The translations under genes were made by a program, and so were the position numbers. Under the pieces are notes generated by a model. That model did not search any database. It was not told the DNA's origin and worked only from the letters and a program-made list of their open reading frames with translations. A stretch of 36,207 nt of DNA from Oscillospiraceae bacterium (GTDB taxonomy: Bacteria; Bacillota; Clostridia; Oscillospirales; Oscillospiraceae), in NCBI GenBank assembly GCA_017469795.1, contig JAFUFT010000054.1, forward strand, positions 1-36,207, written 5' to 3'. Positions 1 through 8,424 of the stretch are shown here, one piece after another (position 1 is the stretch's first letter; each line of letters begins with the position of its first letter).

Positions 1-66
1 AAGAACCGGCTCAGAGGCATTCACCGCCCCGTCTATAGTCTGAACAGAATTACCAACACTGAACCA

Positions 67-134
67 TTGGCGATTTTCTTCCGACCGGAATTGGCGAAAA
101 TCGCCCGACACTAGAGTGGCGAAAATCGCCCGAC
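67..134. repeat. Direct/inverted repeat cluster, possible transposon end
   Basis: An 18-base unit beginning TGGCGAAAATCGCC occurs at 92-109 and again at 117-134, 25 bases apart. The reverse complement of its core (GGCGATTTTC) lies at 69-78, facing the copy at 95-104. Such closely spaced copies in a non-coding edge resemble the transposase-binding repeats near the ends of some insertion sequences. No transposase is visible, because the window starts only 66 bases to the left. A frame open from base 1 to the TAG at 112-114 could be the tail of a truncated gene, but it runs into the repeats and is not trusted. The element identity is inference. Confidence 0.5.
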
Positions 135-165
135 CCGAACAACGGTCTGTTTTTTAATCCCGCCC

Positions 166-194
166 TTGTGGTTTGGAGGATTCTTTGTTATAAT
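166..194 (+). promoter_or_regulatory. Promoter of the recJ-mazG cluster
   Basis: A -35 box TTGTGG (166-171), a 17-base spacer and a perfect -10 box TATAAT (189-194) stand just before recJ. Transcription would start near 201, giving a short leader of about 20 bases. Confidence 0.7.
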
Positions 195-220
195 ATTAGG
201 AAAAATGATTTGGATGTGTA

Positions 221-2290
221 TTGAAGTTGAAGTACGGAACCTGGAATATTTCGACCCTGGACCGGAATCGCACCGCGGCACTGATCGATTCCGGTATTTC
301 GCCATTGGCCGCAGCACTTCTGGTGTCCAGAGGCTATGATTCTCCCGACGCAGCCCGCAGACTGATTGACTCCGGTCACGGACCGCTCCGAGACCCCATG
401 CTGCTGCCTGACATGGACAAAGCCGCCGCCCGTGTTCGTCTGGCTTTGGACCGCGGGGAAAAGATCGCGGTATTCGGCGACTATGATGTGGACGGCATCA
501 CCTCCACCTGCCTGTTGACGGACTTTCTTCAGGCCCGCGGCGCCGACTGTACCTGGTACATTCCCGCCCGTCTGGAGGAAGGATACGGACTCAACGAAAC
601 GGCAATCCGCGGACTCCACGCTCTGGCCGTCAACCTGATCATCACCGTGGACTGCGGCATCACCGCACTGGATGAGGCCCGGCTATGCCGTGACCTCGGT
701 ATGGATCTGGTCATTACAGACCACCACGAATGCAAACCGGAACTTCCGGAGGCGGCCGCTGTTGTCAACCCCCATCGAAAGGATTCCCAGTATCCATTCC
801 CCCATCTTGCAGGCGTTGGCGTTGCGTTCAAACTGGCCGCCGCCGTCTCCGGGGATCAGGACGCTGTGTTTCGTGAATACTGTGATCTGGTGGCAATGGG
901 AACCGTGGCCGACGTGATGCCGCTGATGGACGAAAACCGGGTGCTGGTCACAGGCGGTATCGCATCCATCCAGCGCTGCAGCCGCCCCGGCCTGATGGCC
1001 CTCATGCGCGAGTGCCAACTCACGCCTTCCGGTATCAATTCCTCCGCCATCGGCTATACCCTTTCTCCGCGAATCAACGCCGCCGGACGAATGGGACAGG
1101 TGGAACTGGCTGCGGAACTGTTTTTGACGCATGACCCGTCAGAGGCGGAATATCTGGCCTCCGCCCTGTGCAGGCTCAACCGGCAGCGGCAGTCCATTGA
1201 GGCCGAGATCTACGCGGACGCGGCGGCCATGCTGGAAGGGCAGAAGGATCCCCCGGTCATCGTTCTGGCTGGCGAGACCTGGCATCAGGGCGTCGTGGGC
1301 ATCGTCGCCTCCCGGCTCGCCGAAGACTACGGCTGCCCTGTTTTTCTGGTCTGCCTTTCCGGAGAGACAGGAAAAGCCTCCTCCCGGAGTTACGGCGGGT
1401 TCCCCCTGTTCTCCACGCTGGAACAGCTCAGCGGGTTGCTGGAAAACTTCGGCGGCCACGAGCTTGCCGCCGGATTTACCATTCGCCGGGAGAACATCGA
1501 TGAATTCCGCCGTCAGGTGACTGTGCTCTGCGCTTCCTGGCGGGAGGACCATCCCGAGGGGAAAGCCCTGGATCTGGACTGCGCGATCCCGCCGGACCTG
1601 CTGACGGTCCAGAACGTAGCCGCTTTGGATATGCTCGAGCCCTACGGCGCGGGATTTTCCCGGCCTCAGTTTTATATGGACGATCTTCGGGTGGAGCAGC
1701 TCACAGAGGTCGGCGGCGGAAAACATCTCAAGCTACGGCTGAGCCGGGACGGCATTCCCCTTTCCGGGATCTTTTTCTCCACCACCGCCTGCCGGGCTGC
1801 CATCGCTCCCGGCGATCTGGTCGAGGCAGCGTTTACGCCGCAGGTCAATGAATTCCGGGGGATCCGTTCCGTTCAGCTCAATCTGGTGGACATACGCCCC
1901 TGCTTTGCCTGGCGGCAGGCAATCGCAAAGGATCAGGCCGCATACAGCCGGTTCTGTTCCGGAACCCTGCAGAGTGGAGAAGCCGTAGAACTGATTCCGC
2001 CCCGTCAGGAATTTGCAGCGGTCTGGAGATACCTTTCCGCCAACGCCCGGGACGGGGTGCTGACAGACAATTTCAGTCTTCTGGCCAGAAAGATCGCCAG
2101 GAGTGCAAATATGCCCTGCTCCTTTGTACGGACCAGAGTCTGTCTGGACGTTCTGGCGGAACGGGGGCTGATTCATCTGGATTCCGGTTCCGGCACCATC
2201 TCCATCCGCCTGACTCCGGGACCCGACAAAGTGGATCTGGACCGTTCGGTCATCATGATCCGGCTTAGGAAAGAAGAAGGTGACGTTTAA
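221..2290 (+). CDS. recJ: Single-stranded-DNA-specific exonuclease RecJ
   Basis: RecJ degrades single-stranded DNA 5' to 3' during recombinational and mismatch repair in the cytoplasm. The 689-residue product has the DHH phosphoesterase motifs in order: DYDVDG at 87-92, DCGIT at 144-148, DHH at 167-169 and NPHR at 183-186. A GGHE-type DHHA1 motif follows near 410, and a C-terminal RecJ OB-type region comes after it. The start is a TTG with no strong Shine-Dalgarno and a leader of only about 20 bases; a second TTG lies two codons on, so the exact start is uncertain. The stop overlaps the rel start (TAATG). In many Firmicutes apt lies between recJ and rel; here it is absent. About 120 C-terminal residues beyond the core look lineage-specific. 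Confidence 0.95.
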   Translation: MKLKYGTWNISTLDRNRTAALIDSGISPLAAALLVSRGYDSPDAARRLIDSGHGPLRDPMLLPDMDKAAARVRLALDRGEKIAVFGDYDVDGITSTCLLTDFLQARGADCTWYIPARLEEGYGLNETAIRGLHALAVNLIITVDCGITALDEARLCRDLGMDLVITDHHECKPELPEAAAVVNPHRKDSQYPFPHLAGVGVAFKLAAAVSGDQDAVFREYCDLVAMGTVADVMPLMDENRVLVTGGIASIQRCSRPGLMALMRECQLTPSGINSSAIGYTLSPRINAAGRMGQVELAAELFLTHDPSEAEYLASALCRLNRQRQSIEAEIYADAAAMLEGQKDPPVIVLAGETWHQGVVGIVASRLAEDYGCPVFLVCLSGETGKASSRSYGGFPLFSTLEQLSGLLENFGGHELAAGFTIRRENIDEFRRQVTVLCASWREDHPEGKALDLDCAIPPDLLTVQNVAALDMLEPYGAGFSRPQFYMDDLRVEQLTEVGGGKHLKLRLSRDGIPLSGIFFSTTACRAAIAPGDLVEAAFTPQVNEFRGIRSVQLNLVDIRPCFAWRQAIAKDQAAYSRFCSGTLQSGEAVELIPPRQEFAAVWRYLSANARDGVLTDNFSLLARKIARSANMPCSFVRTRVCLDVLAERGLIHLDSGSGTISIRLTPGPDKVDLDRSVIMIRLRKEEGDV

Positions 2291-4479
2291 TGGAATCTGT
2301 TCAGGAACATTATGACAGCATGAAGTCTGCCATTTTAAAATACTCTCCCCATGTGGATATGGCCCTGGTGGACGCGGCGTACCTCTACGCCGCCGAAAAA
2401 CACAAGGAGCAGAAGCGGAAAGACGGCTCTCCGTATATCATTCACCCGCTGGCCGTCGCTGAAATCGTTGCAGAAATGGGTCTGGACACGGACGCCATTC
2501 TGGCATCCCTGCTCCACGACTGTATCGAGGATACGGACTCCACCCACGACGAAATTGCCAGAAAATTCGGCAAAACTGTCGCGGATCTGGTGGAGGCGGT
2601 CACAAAGCTGACCCGGGTCAACTTCACCTCCATGGAGGAGGAGCAGATGGAGAACCTCCGGAAAATGTTCCTCGCCATGAGCAAGGACATCCGGGTGATC
2701 ATCATCAAGATCGCGGACCGGCTCCACAACACCCGCACCATGCAGTATCAAACGCCCGCCAAACAGCGCAGCAAGTCGCTGGAAACCATGGAGATCTACG
2801 CACCCCTTGCCCACCGGCTCGGCATGCAGAAGATCAAGTGGGAGCTGGAGGACACTTCCCTGCAGTATCTCGACCCCATCGGGTATGCCGATATCTCCAA
2901 ACAGCTGGACAAGAAAGAGGCTGAGACTGATCAGGTCATGCAGTCCATTCGGGAAAAGATCGAGTCCCGGCTTCGGGAAAGCGGCATCCAGTTCCAGATG
3001 TACGGACGGGTCAAGCACATCTACTCCATCTACCGGAAAATGTATTCTCAGAACAAATCTCTCGACGAGGTCTATGATCTCTACGCCTATCGGATCATCG
3101 TCCACGACATTGCCGACTGCTACAACGTGCTCGGACATATCCATGATCTGTTCAACCTGGTCCCCGGACGGTTCAAGGACTATATCTCCACGCCCAAGCC
3201 TAACGGTTACCAGTCCCTGCACACTACGGTCATCGGCTCCGAGGGCATTCCCTTTGAAGTGCAGATCCGCACGGAGCAGATGCACCACACCGCAGAATAC
3301 GGCGTGGCAGCCCATTGGAAGTACAAAGAAAACATCAACGCCAAGGGCGGCGAAGAAGAGTTCGAATGGGTCCGCAGACTGCTGGAAAACCAGCAGGATT
3401 CTGAGGCAGAGGACTTCATTTCCAACATGAAGATCGACATGTTTGACGACGAGGTGTTTGTATTCACGCCCCGGGGCGAGGTCATTTCCCTGCCCTCCGG
3501 CTCCACCCCAATTGACTTTGCCTATGCCATTCATTCCGAAGTCGGCAACCACATGGTAGGCGCCAAGATCAACAACCGGATCGTCAACTATGACACAGTG
3601 CTCCAGAACGGCGACATTGTGGAGGTCATCACCTCCAAGTCCGCCAAAGGTCCCAGTCGGGACTGGCTGCTTCTCTGCAAGTCCAACCAGGCCCGGGTGA
3701 AGATCCGCCAGTGGTACAAGAAAGAACGCCGGGAGGAGAACGTGGCCGCCGGCAAGCAGAGCTTTGATGAGGAGCTCCGGCGGATCGGCATTCACCCCTC
3801 TGTGGTAAATGACGAAAAGCTGCTTCCCACGCTGCTGAAAAAGGTCGCCTTCGGATCTTTGGACGATATGTACGCCGCCATCGGCTACGGCGGTCTGACC
3901 GCCGCCAAAGCCGTCAACCGCATGAAGGAGGATCTGCTCAAATCCCAGCGTTCTGCCAAGGCGGAGGAGGCGGACCAGCCCCAGGAGGAGCTGGCTTCCT
4001 TCAACAAGAAAAGCGGGAAAGTGGCCACCTCAGGCATTATCGTGGAGGACATCGAGAACTGCATGATCAAGTTTGCCCGGTGCTGCACCCCGGTTCCGGG
4101 AGACGACATCGTCGGCTTTATCACCAAAGGGTTCGGCGTATCCGTTCACCGCAGGGACTGTCCCAACGCCGCAGGCGCCGCCTCTCCGGAAAACGATGGC
4201 CGGTGGGTCAAGGTTACCTGGGCCAACACGCCTCTGGAGAATTATTCCACTTCCTTTGAGCTGGAATGTACCGATCGGGACGGCCTTGCGCTTGACGTTG
4301 CCATGGCGATCACCGCTATGAAGCTCCGCTGTTCGGAGCTGGCTGCCCGCGCCGACCACAAGGGCGGCTGCATGGTCTATGTGACTGTGGAGGTCCGGAA
4401 CGTGACCGAACTCAACAGCATCAAATCCCGACTCTCCGGGATCCGGGGCGTTCGAAACGTCAAGCGGGGCAGAAGCTGA
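2290..4479 (+). CDS. rel: Bifunctional (p)ppGpp synthetase/hydrolase, RelA/SpoT family
   Basis: This enzyme makes and degrades the alarmone (p)ppGpp and controls the stringent response. The 729 residues show the full long-RSH layout. The hydrolase HD domain has H52, the HD pair at 76-77 and D143 (IADRLHN). The synthetase domain has GRVKHIYSIYRKM at 239-251 and KPNGYQSLHT near 303-312. A TGS domain lies near 388-448, a Cys-rich zinc-finger-like segment (CCTPVPGDD) near 598, and a C-terminal ACT domain after about 655. The RFKD motif at 294-297 is the RXKD type known from bifunctional enzymes, rather than the EXDD of synthesis-only RelA. All key hydrolase residues are intact, so both activities are expected. 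The gene is translationally coupled to recJ upstream and to dtd downstream (TGATG). Confidence 0.97.
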   Translation: MESVQEHYDSMKSAILKYSPHVDMALVDAAYLYAAEKHKEQKRKDGSPYIIHPLAVAEIVAEMGLDTDAILASLLHDCIEDTDSTHDEIARKFGKTVADLVEAVTKLTRVNFTSMEEEQMENLRKMFLAMSKDIRVIIIKIADRLHNTRTMQYQTPAKQRSKSLETMEIYAPLAHRLGMQKIKWELEDTSLQYLDPIGYADISKQLDKKEAETDQVMQSIREKIESRLRESGIQFQMYGRVKHIYSIYRKMYSQNKSLDEVYDLYAYRIIVHDIADCYNVLGHIHDLFNLVPGRFKDYISTPKPNGYQSLHTTVIGSEGIPFEVQIRTEQMHHTAEYGVAAHWKYKENINAKGGEEEFEWVRRLLENQQDSEAEDFISNMKIDMFDDEVFVFTPRGEVISLPSGSTPIDFAYAIHSEVGNHMVGAKINNRIVNYDTVLQNGDIVEVITSKSAKGPSRDWLLLCKSNQARVKIRQWYKKERREENVAAGKQSFDEELRRIGIHPSVVNDEKLLPTLLKKVAFGSLDDMYAAIGYGGLTAAKAVNRMKEDLLKSQRSAKAEEADQPQEELASFNKKSGKVATSGIIVEDIENCMIKFARCCTPVPGDDIVGFITKGFGVSVHRRDCPNAAGAASPENDGRWVKVTWANTPLENYSTSFELECTDRDGLALDVAMAITAMKLRCSELAARADHKGGCMVYVTVEVRNVTELNSIKSRLSGIRGVRNVKRGRS

Positions 4480-4925
4480 TGCGGGCGGTGCTGACAAGAG
4501 TCGCCTCCGCTTCGGTGGAGGTGGATGGCGTTGTTACCGGCCGGATCGGCCGCGGATTTCTGATCCTGCTGGGCGTCGGTCCCAAGGATACAGAGCAGGA
4601 CTGCGAAAAACTCTGCCGGAAGCTGCTGAGTCTTCGCATTTTTACTGACGAAAACGACAAGATGAATCTGGGTCTGGAGTCCGTCGGGGGCAGCGTTCTG
4701 GTGGTGAGCCAGTTTACTCTGTACGGCTCCTGCAAAAAGGGCCGCCGTCCCGATTTCTTCGGCGCTGCGGCGCCGGATCAAGCCGAGCGGCTGTATGAAT
4801 CTTTTCTTTCCCTGTGTGCGCAGGCCGGGTACCCGCCGCAGCACGGCATTTTCGGCGCGGATATGAAGGTTTCTTCTGTGAACGATGGTCCCGTGACCCT
4901 GATCGTAGATACGGAGGATTTATAA
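4479..4925 (+). CDS. dtd: D-aminoacyl-tRNA deacylase
   Basis: Dtd hydrolyses D-amino acids (and glycine) mischarged onto tRNAs, protecting translation. The 148 residues are the usual length for the family. Both signature motifs are present: SQFTLYG at 77-83 and the cross-subunit Gly-cisPro motif in NDGPVT at 135-140. Its ATG overlaps the rel stop codon by one base, so it is almost certainly co-translated with rel, an arrangement common in Firmicutes. Confidence 0.96.
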   Translation: MRAVLTRVASASVEVDGVVTGRIGRGFLILLGVGPKDTEQDCEKLCRKLLSLRIFTDENDKMNLGLESVGGSVLVVSQFTLYGSCKKGRRPDFFGAAAPDQAERLYESFLSLCAQAGYPPQHGIFGADMKVSSVNDGPVTLIVDTEDL

Positions 4926-5381
4926 ATGGTAACCGAAATCGATATACCTGCACTAAAGACCGCTGTGGCATCTGAGATTCTAACCCGGCTTCCGGCCTGG
5001 TTCGGAATCCCCGAATCTACAGCGGAGTACATCAGCGGTGTTGCGGATCTCCCCTTTTGGGCAGACACGGACGCGGAAATGCTCCGGGGATTCATTGCCC
5101 TGAAACAGACCGGGCCGAGAGCCGCGGAGATCTATGTGATGGGCGTTCTGCCGGAATACCACCGCCACGGCGTTGGCCGCGGTCTCTTTGACGCAATGGA
5201 GCAATACGCAAAGGCCAAGGGCTATTCCTATCTGCAAGTCAAAACGGTCTGCCGGGGCGTCTGGGAATCCTATGACATCACCAACGATTTTTACACAGCC
5301 ATGGGATTTGAGGAGCTGGACTGTCTCCCGGAGCTTTGGGGCAAAGAAAACCCCTGTCAGATCTATGTCAAGGCGATCTGA
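4926..5381 (+). CDS. GNAT-family N-acetyltransferase
   Basis: This is a 151-residue GCN5-related acetyltransferase of unknown substrate. The acetyl-CoA-binding motif A is visible in the strand-loop segment near 71-88, with HRHGVGRGL at 79-87. A later NDFYTAMGFEE segment matches the usual C-terminal motif B. The ATG directly follows the dtd stop, with GGAGG at 4914-4918 inside the end of dtd as ribosome site. The acceptor (amine, antibiotic or protein) cannot be named from the sequence. Confidence 0.85.
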   Translation: MVTEIDIPALKTAVASEILTRLPAWFGIPESTAEYISGVADLPFWADTDAEMLRGFIALKQTGPRAAEIYVMGVLPEYHRHGVGRGLFDAMEQYAKAKGYSYLQVKTVCRGVWESYDITNDFYTAMGFEELDCLPELWGKENPCQIYVKAI

Positions 5382-5423
5382 ACCTTCCCGCTTACACGTT
5401 ACCTACTACGAGGAGTTGATCGT

Positions 5424-6038
5424 ATGAAAATCGAAGCGCAGCAGGTTGGCGAACTGATGACCAACTGCTATATCGTCTGGGACGAAAACACCAAAAACGC
5501 GGCTGTCATCGATCCCGGTGACGACGGTGCCTATCTGTCGGATTGTCTGCGCAAAAAGGGGCTGAACCTGTGCTATATTCTTCTGACGCACGGCCACTAT
5601 GACCATATCGGCGGCGTCAAAGAGCTGACGCAGACCTGCGGCTCTACGCCCGAAATCTATATGTCGGAAAAGGATCTCCACCTGAAGCCGCTGTTTCACG
5701 AGCCGGTCAGCCTGGATCCCGCGGAGGTCACAGACTGGAAAGAGGGCGATACAGTGACCATGGACTCCATCACCTTCCGGGTCATGGAGACCCCCGGCCA
5801 TACGCCGGGTTCCGTGTGCCTGATCTGTGGAGATGTGATCTTCTCCGGAGATACGCTCTTTCAGGGCTCCTGCGGCCGGACCGACTTCCCGGGAGGAAGC
5901 TGGGCAGAGATGGAGCAGTCTCTGAAACGGCTCTATGAGCTTCCCGGCGACTATCTGGTGCTGTCCGGCCACACTGGCTCTACTTCTCTCGACCGGGAGC
6001 GCAAAACCAATATGTTCATGCGCAGCGCCATCTCATGA
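5424..6038 (+). CDS. Metallo-beta-lactamase-fold hydrolase (glyoxalase II-like)
   Basis: This is a 204-residue MBL-fold protein, like the small YcbL/GloB-type hydrolases that cleave thioesters such as S-lactoylglutathione analogues. Metal-binding motifs are complete: THGHYDHIGG at 55-64, H126 in ETPGHTPGS, D143 in SGDTLF and H183 in SGHTGST. A GAGGAG ribosome site sits about eight bases before the ATG. The stop overlaps the hemZ start by four bases (ATGA). An MBL gene between dtd and hemZ is a recurrent Clostridia arrangement (general knowledge). The true substrate is unknown. Confidence 0.88.
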   Translation: MKIEAQQVGELMTNCYIVWDENTKNAAVIDPGDDGAYLSDCLRKKGLNLCYILLTHGHYDHIGGVKELTQTCGSTPEIYMSEKDLHLKPLFHEPVSLDPAEVTDWKEGDTVTMDSITFRVMETPGHTPGSVCLICGDVIFSGDTLFQGSCGRTDFPGGSWAEMEQSLKRLYELPGDYLVLSGHTGSTSLDRERKTNMFMRSAIS

Positions 6039-7474
6039 AGCTGCAGCTCATTGGACACGACAGCCGCTACGCCATGGAGCAGATCCAGCTGGTGCTGTTT
6101 CCTGCGGAGAAGGTGGAATACACTGAGACTTCGTTCGACGGAGACGGCGCGGTATCCCGTCTTTTCCAAGGCGACTGCTGGACGACTGCTTCCACCAGGA
6201 TCACCCGCGGCGGCATCACCCATACCGGGATCGCCCGCTGTGCCGCTCAGGATGCCGGAGAATCCCGGAAGCGGCAGATCCTGCGGCAAAGCTATTACAA
6301 GGCAGCGCTGCCTTTCCTGGATGCGGCGCCGTCCTGGGGCGCGCTCTCTGGCGTCCGCCCCACCAAGCTGGTCACCCGGGAGCTGCTTTCCGGCGGCACC
6401 CGGAAAAGTGCCGACAGGCTCCTGCGTGACGTATACTATGTGACTCCGGCCCGGCGGCAGCTCGCACTCGACGCCGGGGAAGCTTCTGTCGAGGCCTGGC
6501 ACCGTCAGCAGAACGGAGATATTTCCCTATATGTTGGAATACCCTTCTGCCCTACCCGCTGTATTTACTGCAGCTTTGTCTCCGCCGCAATCGAAAAGCA
6601 GCGGCATCTCCTCGATCCTTACCTCCACGCGCTGGAGCAGGAGATCCATGCTGCGGCACAGGGCCTTCAGGACCGCCCACGGCGGATCCGCACCGTCTAC
6701 ATCGGCGGCGGCACGCCTACTACGCTTTCGGCCCATCAGCTCTCCTGGCTGCTGGACACCCTGCAGCGGGAATTCGATCTTTCCGGCTGCCTGGAGCTAA
6801 CCGTGGAGGCAGGACGTCCGGACACGTTGGATCCGGAGAAGCTCCACGCACTCAAGGCCGGCGGTGTCACCCGCATCTCCATCAATCCTCAGACCATGGA
6901 CGATCGGGTCCTTAAAATCATGGGACGGAGCCACAGCTCGGCCGATATCCTTCGCGCCTTCGATCAAGCGCTTCAGGCCGGACACAAAGACATCAATATG
7001 GATCTGATCGCAGGTCTTCCCGGGGATACGCCGGAGGGATTTTCCCGTACGCTGGATCAGGTTCTTTCCCTTTCCCCTTCCAGTATTACTGTTCACACCC
7101 TCGCCCTGAAAAAAGCCGCTTCGCTCTATTACGAAAAGCAGGCCGTGCTTCCCAGCGCGGAGGATGTGGAACAGATGCTTCAGGCCGGAAATTCTGCCCT
7201 TCGCAGGGAAAACTACCGTTCTTATTACCTTTACCGGCAGAAATACATGACCGGTAGTTTTGAAAATGTTGGCTGGTGCAGGCATGGATTTGAAAACCTG
7301 TACAATATATATATGATGGAGGAAATGCACTCCATCCTTTCCCTGGGAGCGGGCGGCATGACCAAAATCGTCTCCGGCGGAAAGATTTCCCGGATCAGCA
7401 ACCCAAAATACCCACAGGAATACATTCGCGATATTCAATCTATTATGCAAAGAAAGCGGGAGGTATCCCTATGA
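6035..7474 (+). CDS. hemZ: Oxygen-independent coproporphyrinogen III dehydrogenase-like radical SAM enzyme HemZ
   Basis: HemZ/HemN-type enzymes decarboxylate coproporphyrinogen III using S-adenosylmethionine and a [4Fe-4S] cluster, without oxygen. The 479 residues contain an N-terminal HemZ-specific region of about 160 residues. The cluster motif CPTRCIYC follows, with cysteines at 172, 176 and 179, then a GGGTPTTLS SAM-contact segment near 227 and the rest of the radical SAM barrel. No other heme genes are in the window, so whether it acts in heme synthesis or on another substrate is open. It is translationally coupled on both sides by ATGA overlaps. Confidence 0.92.
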   Translation: MKLQLIGHDSRYAMEQIQLVLFPAEKVEYTETSFDGDGAVSRLFQGDCWTTASTRITRGGITHTGIARCAAQDAGESRKRQILRQSYYKAALPFLDAAPSWGALSGVRPTKLVTRELLSGGTRKSADRLLRDVYYVTPARRQLALDAGEASVEAWHRQQNGDISLYVGIPFCPTRCIYCSFVSAAIEKQRHLLDPYLHALEQEIHAAAQGLQDRPRRIRTVYIGGGTPTTLSAHQLSWLLDTLQREFDLSGCLELTVEAGRPDTLDPEKLHALKAGGVTRISINPQTMDDRVLKIMGRSHSSADILRAFDQALQAGHKDINMDLIAGLPGDTPEGFSRTLDQVLSLSPSSITVHTLALKKAASLYYEKQAVLPSAEDVEQMLQAGNSALRRENYRSYYLYRQKYMTGSFENVGWCRHGFENLYNIYMMEEMHSILSLGAGGMTKIVSGGKISRISNPKYPQEYIRDIQSIMQRKREVSL

Positions 7475-8421
7475 CGTTTCAAACCTATGATATTGACGAA
7501 GTGCTTTCGGTTTTGGCACAGGACCCCGAAACAGCGATCCTGAACTGGGAACAGGCCTATCAGGATCAAATCAAGTCTGTCGCCGATTTTATCGCAGAAA
7601 ACCGGAAAAACAGTCCTGTTGTTCTGCTGGCGGGTCCTTCCGCCTCCAGCAAGACCTCCACCGCCGGACGGATCCGAAGCTATCTGGCAGACATGGGGAT
7701 CGGTGCGCATCTGCTTTCCATGGACAACTATTTTATCGACCGGGACGCGGAGGAATATCCCACGCTCCCCGACGGCAGTCCTGATCTGGAAAGCCCGGAG
7801 TGTCTGGACATGGAACTGCTGGATGAGCATTTCTCTACCCTGGAACGTGGCGAGGACATCTATGTTCCCGAATATGACTTCCACAGCAAAAAGCGTGTCC
7901 CCGGAGAAGGCAACTTCCTGGATGCGGAAATGGGGGATGTTTTCATCTTTGAAGGAATTCACGCGCTGAATGAACGATTCAGCAGCAAGCATCCCTACGC
8001 CTCCAGAATTTATGTTTCTCCGGAAGTGAACTTCATCCGGAACGGCGAGACCTTCTGCACCCCGGTACAGCTCCGGCTCATGCGCCGTATCGTCCGGGAT
8101 CATCAGTTCCGCAGTGCCTCAGCCGAGTATTCCCTCTCCCTCTGGGGCAACGTCATTGCCAGCGAGGCCATGCATATCGTCCCCTATCAGGCTACGGCAA
8201 ATTGCCTGGTCTCTACCGCCCTGCCCTATGAGATCGGCGTTCTGAAGCGTTTTGTCGCCCCGCTGATCGACCATCTTCCGAGAAAGGTGCCCTGCAGGAA
8301 TCAGGTGGACGGCATCCGTCAGCTTCTGAAAGGAGTTCCCAAACTCAATCCCGCGCTGGTGCCGGAAGGTTCCATTCTACGGGAATTCATCGGGCCAAAG
8401 CCCACGGCGCAGGAGGGCTGA
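7471..8421 (+). CDS. Uridine kinase-like nucleoside kinase
   Basis: This is a 316-residue P-loop phosphotransferase of the uridine/phosphoribulokinase superfamily. The Walker A loop GPSASSKT is at 55-62. A SMDNYFIDR segment follows, equivalent to the substrate Asp region of uridine kinases, and an FEGIHAL segment stands for the Walker-B-like motif. About 45 N-terminal residues precede the kinase core. It resembles the stand-alone version of the kinase module often found fused to a threonyl-tRNA-synthetase-like TGS region in Firmicutes. The start overlaps the hemZ stop by four bases. Its position directly before a purine nucleoside phosphorylase and mtaD fits nucleoside salvage. The preferred nucleoside is not determinable. 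Confidence 0.85.
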   Translation: MTFQTYDIDEVLSVLAQDPETAILNWEQAYQDQIKSVADFIAENRKNSPVVLLAGPSASSKTSTAGRIRSYLADMGIGAHLLSMDNYFIDRDAEEYPTLPDGSPDLESPECLDMELLDEHFSTLERGEDIYVPEYDFHSKKRVPGEGNFLDAEMGDVFIFEGIHALNERFSSKHPYASRIYVSPEVNFIRNGETFCTPVQLRLMRRIVRDHQFRSASAEYSLSLWGNVIASEAMHIVPYQATANCLVSTALPYEIGVLKRFVAPLIDHLPRKVPCRNQVDGIRQLLKGVPKLNPALVPEGSILREFIGPKPTAQEG

Positions 8422-8424
8422 CCG

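Noticed and set aside
2335..3795. Long leftward open frame inside rel
   Set aside because: It is antisense to conserved RelA/SpoT domains, has no ribosome site and no recognisable domain.
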